From Oleiagrimonas sp. C23AA (GTDB lineage Bacteria > Pseudomonadota > Gammaproteobacteria > Xanthomonadales > Rhodanobacteraceae): 64,000 bases of DNA. A program made the translations under genes and the position numbers. Position 1 is the first letter of the stretch. The number at the start of each line of letters is the position of its first letter. Positions 23,997-33,055 of this stretch are shown here, piece after piece. Below the pieces are notes generated by a model, which was given only the letters and a program-made list of their open reading frames with translations, ran no database searches and had not been told where the DNA came from. Where the stretch lies: assembly GCF_011759385.1 (NCBI RefSeq), contig NZ_JAARLY010000008.1, forward strand, positions 1 through 64,000, read 5' to 3'.

Positions 23997-25271
23997 ATGA
24001 TGCGGGGCATGCCCTGGTCCCAGTTCAATCACCTGCGCCTTCTGCGTTACGCCGGCCTGTTCACCTATGTATGTGTGGGCATGCCGCTGGTGACGACATG
24101 GGCCGATCATCGCCTGAACCTGTTGCATCGCCCGAACATGGCGCTGTTGTGGTGGGTGGCCTATTACCTGCTGTTCGGCGTGCTGTACTGGCTGTTGACG
24201 CGCAATCTGGGCTCGCGCCGCTACTGGATGCTGAAGCTGATCGGTCTGGCGGCGATGACCATGGCCTCGATTGCGGTGGGCTGGTATAGCCACAGCGGCC
24301 TGTCGGCGATGCTGATGGTGGTGGTGGCTGTGGTGCTGCCACTGCTGGTGCCGTTCTGGATCGGCGTGGCCTGGATGGTGGTGCAGAACCTGAGCCTGGT
24401 GATGGTGTTCTTCACCTTTCCCGAATACGGGCATAGCCTGACGTTGGCCTTCGTGCAGTCGTTCATTTATCTGGGCAGCTCGGCGCTGACCTTCGTTGCC
24501 GCCTGGGTGGCCAGCCAGCAGGCCGAGGAGCGCGAGCGCCAGCGCCAGCTCAACTCTGAATTGCGCGCCACGCGCGCGCTGTTGGCCGAGTCCAGCCGTA
24601 TTGCCGAGCGCATGCGCATCGCGCGCGATCTGCATGATCTGGTCGGCCACCACCTGACCGCGCTCAGCCTGAATCTGGAAGTGGCCAGTCATCTGGTCAC
24701 CTCGCCGGCCGCCGAGCACGTGGGTATGGCGCGCAAGACGGCCAAGCACCTGCTGGCCGACGTGCGCGAGGTGGTCAGCGAGCTGCGTCAGGACGAGGAG
24801 CTGGATCTGACCCAGGCGCTGCGCAGCCTGATCGAGGGCGTGCCGTCGCTCCATGTGCATCTGAAGCTGCCGCCGCGTTTTGCCATCGAGGATCCCCAGC
24901 GCGCGCAGGTGGTGTTGCGCTGCGTGCAGGAGATCGTCACCAATGCGGTTCGTCACGCCCATGCGCGCAACCTGTGGTTGACCTTCAGCATCGACGACGG
25001 TGGCGTACTCGGTATCGATGCGCATGACGACGGTCGCGGCGCACGCGATCTTCGCCCGGGCAATGGCCTGACCGGCATGCGCGAGCGGTTGGCCGAGTTT
25101 GGCGGTTCCCTGGAGCTGATCACCGGCAAGTCGCGTGGTTTCCATTTACGCCTCAATATGCCGCTGGAGGCCGCCACGTCGCGCTCGGGTGCGGTACGCT
25201 CATTGGCCGCAGGCGCCGGCGAGGGCGCGTCGGGCGTGGGTGACGCGCCGATGCCCGACGCTGGCGCATGA
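23997..25271 (+). CDS. Sensor histidine kinase, HisKA_3 type with multi-helix membrane domain
   Basis: A 424-residue kinase. The N-terminal half has about six membrane helices (residues 16-170) and no recognisable ligand domain. A short coiled segment (QAEERERQRQLNSELRATR) leads to the HisKA_3 phosphoacceptor, RDLHDLVGHH with His at about 213, and the HATPase N box QEIVTNAVRHAHA (Asn about 316), with the G-type GNGLTGMRERL. A Gly/Ala-rich tail ends the protein. It pairs with the NarL-type regulator starting 63 bases downstream. The first ATG is used; ATG 24000 and 24009 are also possible. The signal sensed is not readable; the organisation resembles LiaS/DesK-class sensors. Confidence 0.88.
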   Translation: MMRGMPWSQFNHLRLLRYAGLFTYVCVGMPLVTTWADHRLNLLHRPNMALLWWVAYYLLFGVLYWLLTRNLGSRRYWMLKLIGLAAMTMASIAVGWYSHSGLSAMLMVVVAVVLPLLVPFWIGVAWMVVQNLSLVMVFFTFPEYGHSLTLAFVQSFIYLGSSALTFVAAWVASQQAEERERQRQLNSELRATRALLAESSRIAERMRIARDLHDLVGHHLTALSLNLEVASHLVTSPAAEHVGMARKTAKHLLADVREVVSELRQDEELDLTQALRSLIEGVPSLHVHLKLPPRFAIEDPQRAQVVLRCVQEIVTNAVRHAHARNLWLTFSIDDGGVLGIDAHDDGRGARDLRPGNGLTGMRERLAEFGGSLELITGKSRGFHLRLNMPLEAATSRSGAVRSLAAGAGEGASGVGDAPMPDAGA

Positions 25272-25334
25272 TCATTTCAGGGGAGGTGCCGACGATGCAA
25301 TGCAGGGCCGGCACGCGACGCTTCGAGGATTCCT

Positions 25335-25976
25335 ATGATTTCCGTATGTCTGGTTGACGATCAGAACCTGGTACGCCAGGGCATCCGCTCACTGCTCGAC
25401 CTGGCGCCCGATATTCGTGTCGTGGCCGAGTGCGCCGATGGCAAGCAGGCTGTCGAAGCCATTCCCAAGGCGCGTCCGGACGTGGTCCTGCTGGACCTTC
25501 GCATGCCCAACATGACCGGTATCGAAGTGCTGCAGACACTGTCGGCTCGCAACGAGCTGCCGCCGACGGTGATCCTGACCACCTTTGATGACGATCAGCT
25601 GGTGCTGTCGGGCCTGAAGGCCGGCGCGCGCGGTTATCTGCTGAAGGATGTGTCGCTGGAGCAGCTGGTCGAAGCGGTGCGCACCGTGGCCGGTGGCGGC
25701 TCGCTGGTGGCGCCGGTGGTCACCCAGCGCCTGCTGGCCGGTGTCGGTCGCATCCAGAACCAGTTCTCCAGTCTGGAACAGCCCGACCCGCTCACCGAGC
25801 GCGAAACTGAAATACTGCGTTTACTGGCCGGCGGTTACAGCAACAAGGAAATCGCCAATTCATTGCGCGTGGCCGAAGGCACGGTTAAAAACCACGTGTC
25901 CAATATCCTTTCCAAGCTGGGTGTGCGTGATCGCACGCGTGCGGTTCTCAAGGCGCTCGAGCTTGGTATTGTGTAG
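25335..25976 (+). CDS. Response regulator, NarL/LuxR type
   Basis: A 213-residue regulator. The receiver domain has the acidic pocket (D8/D9), the phosphoacceptor D54 in VVLLDLRMP, T and K at normal positions, and an N-terminal beta-alpha start (MISVCLVDDQ). The C-terminal LuxR-type helix-turn-helix is LTERETEILRLLAGGYSNKE. It is expressed after the histidine kinase with no obvious promoter between them. Targets are unknown. A partner for a DesK/LiaS-like sensor normally responds to envelope stress or membrane state, but this cannot be read here. Confidence 0.92.
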   Translation: MISVCLVDDQNLVRQGIRSLLDLAPDIRVVAECADGKQAVEAIPKARPDVVLLDLRMPNMTGIEVLQTLSARNELPPTVILTTFDDDQLVLSGLKAGARGYLLKDVSLEQLVEAVRTVAGGGSLVAPVVTQRLLAGVGRIQNQFSSLEQPDPLTERETEILRLLAGGYSNKEIANSLRVAEGTVKNHVSNILSKLGVRDRTRAVLKALELGIV

Positions 25977-26126
25977 ACAGGACCTTAACGCGGGCGTTTT
26001 TCAGGCCGTGTAGGCTTCTTTCTTTTCATCGGTTTGGCAGGCCTAGCCCCATGGCCTCCGAACCAGTAACATCAGTCTCTTCGGCGTCGCGCCGTGATCG
26101 GTCGCGACCTGAATCCTGGGGAGTAT

Positions 26127-26154
26127 TCCGGCGCCCATGCCGGGGTGCGCCGGA
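26127..26154 (+). promoter_or_regulatory. Hairpin in the leader of the SRPBCC gene
   Basis: Perfect 8-base arms TCCGGCGC (26127-26134) and GCGCCGGA (26147-26154) enclose a GC-rich 12-base loop, 26 bases before the ATG at 26180. It may be a leader structure; it has no T-run, so it is not a terminator. Function is unassigned. Confidence 0.3.
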
Positions 26155-26179
26155 TAGAGACGTTCGGAGACTTCTGGAA

Positions 26180-27682
26180 ATGATGCGTCTGTTTGAGTTC
26201 ATTGTCGCCCTGGTCATGGTTGCCATTCTCGGCATCGTGGTCGGCGTTTTTCTGCCCAGTTCGGGTCATGTCGAGCGCTCGGTCGTCCTAAGCAAGGACA
26301 TCCGCGACGTCTATGACCTGATGAACAACTTCCATCGTTTCCCCGAGTACGCCACGCTGCGTGCCGAGGATCCGACCATGAAGTATTCGTTCGAGGGCAA
26401 GGCTTATGGCCCCGGCGCCGCCATTACCTGGAGCGGCGACAACAGCAAGGTCGGCCAGGGTCGCCTGGAGATTGCCTCGGCCAAGCCCGGTTACGAGGAT
26501 GTCGGCACCGACGGCCATGGCGAGATCGTTTGGAACCTGACCAACGGCTGGCATGGCACCGACAAGCACTTCACCATCGACATGGAGCGCACCGGTCGCG
26601 GCCAGAAGCTGGTCAAGGTGACCTGGTCCTACGATGTCACCTACGGCTGGAACCTGATCAACCGTTATTCGAGCCTGTACATTCACGGCGCGCCTGACGA
26701 GCTGATCCAGTACAGCCTGGACAACCTGCAGAACGTGCTGGCCTCGGTGCCGAACATCGACTACAGCGATCTGCGTCCGGCCATCGTGCAGACCACCAAG
26801 ACCCCGGTCCTGTTTGTCTCCACCGAAGCCAAGCGCACCCTGGATGACGTCGATGCGGCCACGTCCAAGGCCATGGATCAGCTGAACGCGACCATGAAGA
26901 AGCTGGGCGTGCATCAGGTCGGTCCGCGCATCACCTTCACCACCAACTACGGCAACGACAAGTACAGCTTCGACGTGGCCGTGCCCATCGACAGCGACAC
27001 GCTGAAGATCGGTGATCAGCAGTACACCCTGCAGTCGCCGGTGGTGCCGAAGCTGAACCCGGCCGGCGAGCCGGCCGATGATTCCAGCGTGGCCGGTGCC
27101 GGCTCCACCGCCAGCGCCGCCAGCGCACCGGCTTCGGCCGACAGCGTGGCCGATGCCGACAGCGGCAAGGCGGGCGACAAGGCCAAGAAGGATCAGGACA
27201 CCGGTCCGAAGCCGGGCAGCACCGACAAGTACAACCACCTGATCGTCAACGACAACGTCAAGGCGATGCTGGCCTTCGGTGGCAAGGCGCTGACGGGTAC
27301 CTGGACCGGTTCGCCGGCCGGCGTGCCGCCGACCCGCCTGATGCTGGAAGCCTACGCGCTGACCCACGGCTACAAGTTCGACGACGTGCAGGACCGCCTG
27401 TACGACAAGCAGCTGGTGGCCTACGGCAGCAAGGGTCCTGACGGCAAGGAAGTGGCCTACGACCAGCAGAAGTTTGCGGTGTTCCTGCCGCTGACCTGGG
27501 GTCCGGATCAGACGCCTGAGCAGCAGGCGGGCACCGCCGGCAAGCACGGCGACGATCTGGACGCCCCGGCTGCCGCAGGCAGCAGCGCCCCGGCCAGTGC
27601 CGGCAGCGTGCCGGCCCCGGCGGGTACCGCGCCCAGCGCCGCTGGCAGCGCGCCGACGCCGGCCGAGAGCGCCGCGCAGTAA
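26180..27682 (+). CDS. Membrane-anchored SRPBCC-domain protein with low-complexity tail
   Basis: A 500-residue protein. It opens with a single membrane helix (MRLFEFIVALVMVAILGIV, residues 2-24) and is followed by a SRPBCC/START-like domain (VERSVVLSKDIRDVYDLMNN and HRFPEYATLR; then VTWSYDVTYGWNLINRY), the fold used for lipid, polyketide and hydrophobic ligand binding. The second half has a further structured region (KYNHLIVNDNVKAMLAFGGK, LEAYALTHGYKFDDVQD) separated by an Ala/Ser/Asp-rich linker and ends in a Pro/Ala/Ser tail. ATG 26180 sits after GGAGACTTCTGGAA; an ATG at 26051 has no homology before the membrane helix. A terminator follows. The ligand is unknown. Confidence 0.85.
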   Translation: MMRLFEFIVALVMVAILGIVVGVFLPSSGHVERSVVLSKDIRDVYDLMNNFHRFPEYATLRAEDPTMKYSFEGKAYGPGAAITWSGDNSKVGQGRLEIASAKPGYEDVGTDGHGEIVWNLTNGWHGTDKHFTIDMERTGRGQKLVKVTWSYDVTYGWNLINRYSSLYIHGAPDELIQYSLDNLQNVLASVPNIDYSDLRPAIVQTTKTPVLFVSTEAKRTLDDVDAATSKAMDQLNATMKKLGVHQVGPRITFTTNYGNDKYSFDVAVPIDSDTLKIGDQQYTLQSPVVPKLNPAGEPADDSSVAGAGSTASAASAPASADSVADADSGKAGDKAKKDQDTGPKPGSTDKYNHLIVNDNVKAMLAFGGKALTGTWTGSPAGVPPTRLMLEAYALTHGYKFDDVQDRLYDKQLVAYGSKGPDGKEVAYDQQKFAVFLPLTWGPDQTPEQQAGTAGKHGDDLDAPAAAGSSAPASAGSVPAPAGTAPSAAGSAPTPAESAAQ

Positions 27683-27714
27683 ATCGCGCCAGCCGCCAAG
27701 GCTTGAAAGCAGAA

Positions 27715-27743
27715 AGGCCCCTCGCATGAGGGGCCTTTTTCTT
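27715..27743 (+). terminator. Rho-independent terminator
   Basis: A 9-bp perfect stem AGGCCCCTC / GAGGGGCCT with loop GCAT and a T5CT2 tail follows the SRPBCC gene. It is a strong, probably unidirectional terminator. Confidence 0.93.
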
Positions 27744-28083
27744 TGCATGTTTGCCCGAGCACACGTCGACGGACAGGCCGGGCATACGTGATGTCGCATG
27801 GGATCTGCCACGGGTGCCGAGGCGGCAGACTCCCACGCGCTCCGGCCTGACGACGATGTGGGTCGTGCGACTGGCCAGCGGCGGCTAGGCAAGCCTGTTC
27901 ACATCGCGCGAAGGACGATCCGGGGATTCTCGGCGTCTGCTGGCGGGCGAGAACGGTCAGGCGCTGAGCCTGGCCGGCATCTTGCCGCGTGGCATGTCAT
28001 CGCGGTGGCGCGATGCGGTACATTGGAGGGCCTGCGTTCTGGCCCTGGCCGGACGCGGCATTGTTCCCGCCGAGCCGTACGCG
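27744..28083. other. Gene-free stretch before the GldA-like ABC operon
   Basis: About 340 bases. Several open frames cross it, but all are antisense or GC-shadow frames. An in-frame extension of the ABC gene (from 27982) has no homology and no ribosome site. It presumably carries the ABC operon promoter. Confidence 0.5.
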
Positions 28084-29010
28084 ATGATCGAAGCCGAGCA
28101 ACTGACCCGCCGTTACGGCAGCCTGGTGGCCGTCGATGCGCTGAGCCTTCGCGCCGAGCCGGGCAAGGTGCTGGGGCTGCTGGGGCCCAATGGCGCCGGC
28201 AAGACCACCGCCATGCGCATGATTGCCGGCTTTCTGGCGCCGACGTCGGGACGCGTGAGTGTGTGCGGCTACGATGTGCAACGCCAGCCGCTGAAGGCCA
28301 AGCGCTCACTGGGCTACCTGCCCGAGGGCGCGCCGTGCTACGGCGAGCTGACGGTGCGCGAATCGCTGGATTTCGTTGCCCGCGCGCGTGCCTTGAAGGG
28401 CGAGGCCGCCTTCCGCCGGTTGGACGAGGTGGTCGAGCGTCTGCAGCTGGAGGCCGTGCTGGAGCAGAATCTGGATACGTTGTCCAAAGGCTTTCGCCGG
28501 CGTGTCGGCCTGGCCCAGGCGATTTTGCATGATCCACCGGTACTGATTCTGGATGAGCCCACCGACGGCCTGGACCCGAACCAGAAGCACGAGGTGCGCG
28601 ACCTGATCGATGCCATGGCGCGCAACCGCACCATCATCATTTCCACGCACCTGCTGGAGGAAGTCGGCGCGCTGTGCAGCCGCGTGGTCATCATTGCTGG
28701 CGGCAAGCTGCTGGCTGATGCCACGCCGGCCGAACTGGAGGCGCGTTCGCGTTATCACGGCGCGGTCTCCTTCAGTGCCAGTGGTGCGGGCGCGGCGCGG
28801 GCGATGATTGCGCACCTGCCGCAGGTGTCCAACGTGGAGGTGGATCCGACCAGCGGCCGCATGACGGTGTTTCCGCACCCGGGCGAGGCCATTCTCGACC
28901 CGGTGCAGAACATTCTGCGTGAGCAGGGATTGGCCGTGCACGAGCTGCAACTGGAGCGCGGGCGCCTGGACGAAGTGTTTCGCCGCATCACCACCGGAGA
29001 GCGTCTATGA
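28084..29010 (+). CDS. ABC transporter ATP-binding protein (GldA-like)
   Basis: A 308-residue ATPase. Walker A is GPNGAGKTT (34-42), Walker B VLILDEP (153-159) and the signature is LSKGFRRRVGLAQA (LSKGF instead of the more usual LSGGQ), with the H-loop in TIIISTHLLEE. The ABC-2 type associated with gldA, nosF and daunorubicin transporters uses such signatures. It overlaps the permease start (ATGA), and a GldG-type partner follows. In Bacteroidetes the homologous GldA/F/G system is needed for gliding; in gammaproteobacteria its cargo is unknown. Start at ATG 28084 gives the canonical N-terminus. Confidence 0.9.
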   Translation: MIEAEQLTRRYGSLVAVDALSLRAEPGKVLGLLGPNGAGKTTAMRMIAGFLAPTSGRVSVCGYDVQRQPLKAKRSLGYLPEGAPCYGELTVRESLDFVARARALKGEAAFRRLDEVVERLQLEAVLEQNLDTLSKGFRRRVGLAQAILHDPPVLILDEPTDGLDPNQKHEVRDLIDAMARNRTIIISTHLLEEVGALCSRVVIIAGGKLLADATPAELEARSRYHGAVSFSASGAGAARAMIAHLPQVSNVEVDPTSGRMTVFPHPGEAILDPVQNILREQGLAVHELQLERGRLDEVFRRITTGERL

Positions 29011-29741
29011 ACGCGGTGCTGGCCATCATGCGTCGTGAGCTTCGCAGTTATTTCGTCACGCCGCTGGCGTACGTGTTCATCGTCATCTTTCTGTTGCTGG
29101 CCGCCGCGTTGACCTTCTACGTGGGGGATTTCTACGAGCGCGGTCTGGCCGACCTGCAGCCATTTTTCCGCTTTCACCCCTGGCTGTACCTGTTTCTGGT
29201 GCCGGCGCTGTCCATGCGCCTGTGGGCGGAGGAGCGCAAATCCGGCACGCTGGAGTTGCTGCTGACGCTGCCGGTGACGCTGACCCAGGCCATGCTGGGC
29301 AAGTTTCTGGCCGCCTGGCTGTTCGTGGCGCTGGCGTTGGTGCTGACTTTTCCCATCTGGCTGACGGTGAATTACCTGGGCAATCCGGATAACGGCGTGA
29401 TCCTGGCCGGCTATCTGGGCAGCTTGCTGATGGCCGGTGCCTTCATCGCCGTGGGTTGCTGCCTGTCGACGCTGACGCGCAGCCAGGTGGTGGCCTTCAT
29501 CCTGACCGCGGCGGTGTGTTTCATGCTGCTGCTGGCCGGACAGCCGATCATTCTGGAGGCCGCCTCCAGCGTGCTGCCGCAGTCGCTGGTCAATGCGGTG
29601 GCCGATCTGAGCTTCCTGCAGCACTTTCAGGCCATCGCCCGCGGCGTGCTGGACCTGCGTGACGTGGTGTACTTCCTGATCTCGATCGTGGTCTGGCTGA
29701 CCGCCGGCGTGTGGCTGTTGGACCTGGGGAGGGCGCGATGA
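29007..29741 (+). CDS. ABC-2 type permease (GldF-like)
   Basis: A 244-residue membrane protein with six hydrophobic segments. N-terminal LAIMRRELRSYFVTPLAYVF and the cytoplasmic-loop motif RLWAEERKSGTLELLLTLPV (typical ABC-2 permease block) identify it. It is translationally coupled at both ends: ATGA with the ATPase before and ATGA with the GldG-like gene after. It lacks fusions seen in other ABC-2 permeases. Function as exporter with the upstream ATPase follows from operon layout. Confidence 0.9.
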   Translation: MNAVLAIMRRELRSYFVTPLAYVFIVIFLLLAAALTFYVGDFYERGLADLQPFFRFHPWLYLFLVPALSMRLWAEERKSGTLELLLTLPVTLTQAMLGKFLAAWLFVALALVLTFPIWLTVNYLGNPDNGVILAGYLGSLLMAGAFIAVGCCLSTLTRSQVVAFILTAAVCFMLLLAGQPIILEAASSVLPQSLVNAVADLSFLQHFQAIARGVLDLRDVVYFLISIVVWLTAGVWLLDLGRAR

Positions 29742-31618
29742 GTCATCCCCGCCTGCGGCAGTTCCTTCGCTTGCGCCGCTCATTTTTCACCGTGCTTGGC
29801 CTGGTGGCGCTGGGCATGGTCTACGTCGGCGTGGTGCTGGCCAGCCACCACTGGATGCGCGACCAGCGTGTGGACCTGACCGAGGACCACCTGTACACGC
29901 TTTCGCCAGGTACCGAGCACATCCTCGGGCATCTGCACAAGCCGATCCAGCTGTCGCTGTTTTTCTCCGAGCATGCCACGCGTGACCTGCCGCAGTTGCG
30001 CAGCTACGAACAGCGCGTGCGCGAGATGCTGCGCGAGATGGCCGCGCGTGCGCACGGCAAGCTGCACCTGAAGGTGATCGATCCGGTGCCGTATTCGGAC
30101 GACGAGGATCGCGCCTTCGGCGATGGCCTGACTGCGGTCCCCGGGGGCAGCAATGGCGAGCGCGTGTTCTTCGGTCTGGCCGGGCGCAGCGCGTCGGGGC
30201 AGACGCTGTCGATCCCGTTCTTCGATCCGGGCAAGGAAGCATTTCTCGAATACGACATCGCCAAGTTGATCTACGAGTTGAACGCCCCCAGCAAGCCGAC
30301 GGTGGGCGTGATCAGCAGCCTGCCGATGGATGGCGACCCGTTGACTGGCGCCAAGCCGTGGGCGCTGATGCGCCAGCTGCATCAGTTGTTCGATGTGAAG
30401 ATGATCGCGCCGTCCAAGGTGGGCGACCGCATCGATCCGGACAAGATCCAGGTGCTGCTGCTGGTGCACCCCAAGCAGCTTTCTGACCAGGCCACCTATG
30501 CCATCGACCAGTACGTGCTGCATGGCGGCCATCTGGTGGTGTTCGTCGATCCGGATGCCGAGATGGATGCCCGCCCGGTGGGACAGATCGCCGGTACCGT
30601 AGCCGGCTCCTCTTCCGACCTGCCGCGTCTGTTCAAGGCCTGGGGTGTGGCCTACGACCCGGACCGCGTGGTGCTGGATCGTTCGCGCGCGCTGTCCATT
30701 TCGCTGTCGGGGGACTCGCAGCAGCTGCGTCATCCGGCGATGCTGGGGCTGACCTCCCAGGAGCTCAATCACGACGACGTGATCACGGCCAGCCTGCAGA
30801 ACATCAACGTGTCCTCGGCCGGCTATTTCGAACTGGCCGCCAACAGCAACTCGCGGCTGACGCCGCTGATCCAGACCACGGGCGATGCCATGGTGGTGCC
30901 GGCCGAGCGCGTGCGCCTGACCAGCGACCCGACCTCGCTGTTCTCCGGCTACCAGCCCAACGGCGAGCACTACGTGCTGGCCGCGCGCCTGCGTGGCACG
31001 TTCAACAGTGCGTTCCCCGATCACGGCGGCAAGCATCATCTGTCCAAGGCGCCGGGCCCCGAGCAGGTGGTACTGGTGGCCGATACCGACCTGCTGTCGG
31101 ACCGGCTCTGGGTGCAGTCCACGCCGTTCCTGGGCGAGCAGCTGTTGAGTGCGTTTGCCAACAATGCCGATTTTGTGGCCAACATCATCGACAACCTGAG
31201 CGGCTCTTCGGCGTTGCTGTCGGTGCGTGGCCGCGCCATTTCGCAGCGGCCGTTCACCGTGGTGCAGCAACTGCGGCGCGCGGCCGACCAGAAATTCCGC
31301 GTCAAGGAGCGCGAGCTGGAAAAGGAGCTGGTGGCCACCGAACACAGCCTGGCGGCGTTGCAGCCGGCCAAGGACTCGGCAAGCAACGCGCCAGATGATC
31401 CCAACCGCAAGCATCAGATCGACCAGTACCTGAAACGCAAGCTGGAGATTCGCCGGCAGTTGCGCGAGGTGCAGCATCAGCTCGATGCCGAGATCGACGC
31501 ACTGGGTGCGCGCATCAAGGCCATCAATATTCTGCTGGTGCCGGCGCTGGTGGTGCTGGCCGGGCTGATTTTCGCCTGGCGCCGCGCGCGCCGCAGCCGC
31601 CGGCCGCCTGCGGCATAA
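29738..31618 (+). CDS. GldG-like ABC-associated protein
   Basis: A 626-residue protein with one N-terminal transmembrane helix (about 17-37), a long extracytoplasmic domain of the ABC_transp_aux/GldG type, and a C-terminal helix (about 595-615) followed by a short basic tail. The extracytoplasmic start DLTEDHLYTLSPGTEHIL and the segment LRSYEQRVREMLREMAAR are characteristic. It starts by ATGA overlap with the permease. The final third contains a coiled-coil-like Lys/Glu-rich stretch. It is the auxiliary component of the ABC exporter; the transported molecule is not known. Confidence 0.88.
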   Translation: MSHPRLRQFLRLRRSFFTVLGLVALGMVYVGVVLASHHWMRDQRVDLTEDHLYTLSPGTEHILGHLHKPIQLSLFFSEHATRDLPQLRSYEQRVREMLREMAARAHGKLHLKVIDPVPYSDDEDRAFGDGLTAVPGGSNGERVFFGLAGRSASGQTLSIPFFDPGKEAFLEYDIAKLIYELNAPSKPTVGVISSLPMDGDPLTGAKPWALMRQLHQLFDVKMIAPSKVGDRIDPDKIQVLLLVHPKQLSDQATYAIDQYVLHGGHLVVFVDPDAEMDARPVGQIAGTVAGSSSDLPRLFKAWGVAYDPDRVVLDRSRALSISLSGDSQQLRHPAMLGLTSQELNHDDVITASLQNINVSSAGYFELAANSNSRLTPLIQTTGDAMVVPAERVRLTSDPTSLFSGYQPNGEHYVLAARLRGTFNSAFPDHGGKHHLSKAPGPEQVVLVADTDLLSDRLWVQSTPFLGEQLLSAFANNADFVANIIDNLSGSSALLSVRGRAISQRPFTVVQQLRRAADQKFRVKERELEKELVATEHSLAALQPAKDSASNAPDDPNRKHQIDQYLKRKLEIRRQLREVQHQLDAEIDALGARIKAINILLVPALVVLAGLIFAWRRARRSRRPPAA

Positions 31619-31679
31619 GCGCACACAAACTCACCGTCCGGTGCCGTGATGCCGGCCGGTCTGGTCTAATGCCCGCGCC

Positions 31680-32555
31680 ATGAGTTTTCTGTATCTGCTC
31701 GAACCCTGGGAATTTTCGCCCACCGTCATTGTGCTGATGGCGCTGGGCGCGGTGCTGTATCTGCGCGGCAGTCTGCGTCGGCGGCCGCCGGTGGGGCGCC
31801 AGATCAGCTTCTGGATCGGCATGGTGCTGATCTACATCGCCCTGCATACGCGCATGGATTACTACGCCGAGCGCGAGTTCTTCATCCATCGCCTGCAGCA
31901 CCTGCTGCTGCATCACCTGGGGCCGTTCCTGATTGCGCTGGCCTATCCCGGGCCGACCCTGCGCGAAGGTTTGCCGCTGTCCTGGCGCTGCCGTTGGCTG
32001 AAGCCAGGCCTGGCCTGGCGGCCGCTGCGTGCGCTGTTTCGCGTGCTGTTCAATCCATGGGTGGCGTCGTTCCTGTTCGTCGGCGTGATCTACATCTGGC
32101 TGGTGCCGTCGATCCACTTCGTGGCCATGCTCGACTGGCGCCTGTACCGGGTGATGAACTGGAGCGTGACCGTCGACGGCCTGCTGTTCTGGTGGCTGGT
32201 GCTTGATCGCCGACCCAAACCGCCGGCGCGTCTGGGCGCGGGCATGCGCATCATGGTGTCGTTGCTGGTGGCGCTGCCACAGATCCTGCTGGGCGCGTTC
32301 ATCGTGTTCTCACGGCACGATCTCTACCCGATCTACGACATTTGCGGACGTGCGTTTCCGTCCATCAGCAGCGCCGAGTCGCAGCGCATCGGCGGGCTGA
32401 TCCTGTGGATTCCCAGCGCCATGATGAGTGTGATCGCGGCGCTGATTGCCTTGCGCAACTGGACCTCGCTGTCGGCGCGCAAGCGTCTGCCACGCCAGCG
32501 CACGCAACAACGCGCGGCCCGTCAGGCGGACCGCGCGTCGGATAGTGCCACGTAG
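31680..32555 (+). CDS. Cytochrome c oxidase assembly protein (caa3_CtaG family)
   Basis: A 291-residue multi-helix membrane protein of the caa3-type CtaG family (distinct from Cox11/CtaG). Seven hydrophobic segments and the histidine-rich motif HRLQHLLLHHLGPFLIAL identify it; SVTVDGLLFWWLVLD is the second conserved block. It is implicated in cytochrome oxidase assembly and copper handling. Its neighbours, PCuAC and SCO (on the opposite strand), support a copper-site assembly role for this region. ATG 31680 begins directly with the first helix-preceding segment. A polar basic tail follows the last helix. Confidence 0.88.
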   Translation: MSFLYLLEPWEFSPTVIVLMALGAVLYLRGSLRRRPPVGRQISFWIGMVLIYIALHTRMDYYAEREFFIHRLQHLLLHHLGPFLIALAYPGPTLREGLPLSWRCRWLKPGLAWRPLRALFRVLFNPWVASFLFVGVIYIWLVPSIHFVAMLDWRLYRVMNWSVTVDGLLFWWLVLDRRPKPPARLGAGMRIMVSLLVALPQILLGAFIVFSRHDLYPIYDICGRAFPSISSAESQRIGGLILWIPSAMMSVIAALIALRNWTSLSARKRLPRQRTQQRAARQADRASDSAT

Positions 32556-32593
32556 AAACGAGCGTGCCTGCCCTGAAGAGCGGGCCGCAACGC

Positions 32594-33055
32594 TTAGTGC
32601 GTGTCGTCGATGGCGTTGGCCGGACGGGCCTTGAACGGCACCTTGAGCGTGGCGCCACTGGCAAAGTGCAGTGTGACCGGCACGCTCTGGCCGGGTTTCA
32701 CCGGCGTCTTGGCCTGCATCATCATCAGGTGATAACCGCCCGGGGCGAAGGCCACCTGGCCATGGGCCGGCACCGTGATGGCCTTCACGGCCGCCATCCG
32801 CGAGACGCCGCCTTCGGTGGTGCTCTTGTGCAGCATGATGTGGCCATAGGCGGGGCTGTCGGCGCCGACCAGCTGCACCGCCTGCTCACCATGGTTGTGC
32901 ACGGTCGCGTAGCCGCCACCGGGCAGGGCGCCGGGCAGCACGCGAATCCAGGCGTGGCTGACGCTCACGTTCGAGTGGGCCTGCGGCGCGGCGGCAACGG
33001 CCGACGCGGTCACGGCCAGTGTGCTTGCCAGGACGAGTGAAAGAAGCGTTTTCAT
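32594..33055 (-). CDS. Periplasmic copper chaperone PCu(A)C
   Basis: A 153-residue protein with a signal peptide (cleavage near SAVAAAP). It carries the copper site H-x10-M-x21-H-x-M, here H76, M87, H109 and M111. Family members deliver Cu(I) to the CuA centre of cytochrome oxidase together with SCO. Its ATG overlaps the upstream SCO stop (ATGA), which confirms the pair. It is convergent with ctaG-like gene. Confidence 0.93.
   Translation of the reverse strand: MKTLLSLVLASTLAVTASAVAAAPQAHSNVSVSHAWIRVLPGALPGGGYATVHNHGEQAVQLVGADSPAYGHIMLHKSTTEGGVSRMAAVKAITVPAHGQVAFAPGGYHLMMMQAKTPVKPGQSVPVTLHFASGATLKVPFKARPANAIDDTH

Noticed and set aside
25986-26001. Possible terminator after the response regulator
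   Set aside because: AACG/CGTT arms are only four to five base pairs with a tiny loop; too weak to call.
26288-27892. 534-codon minus-strand open frame opposite the SRPBCC gene
   Set aside because: It is antisense and Gly/Arg/His-rich; it extends through a strong terminator.
27982-28083. N-terminal extension of the GldA-like ATPase
   Set aside because: Upstream in-frame ATG has no ribosome site and no similarity; the family starts at 28084.
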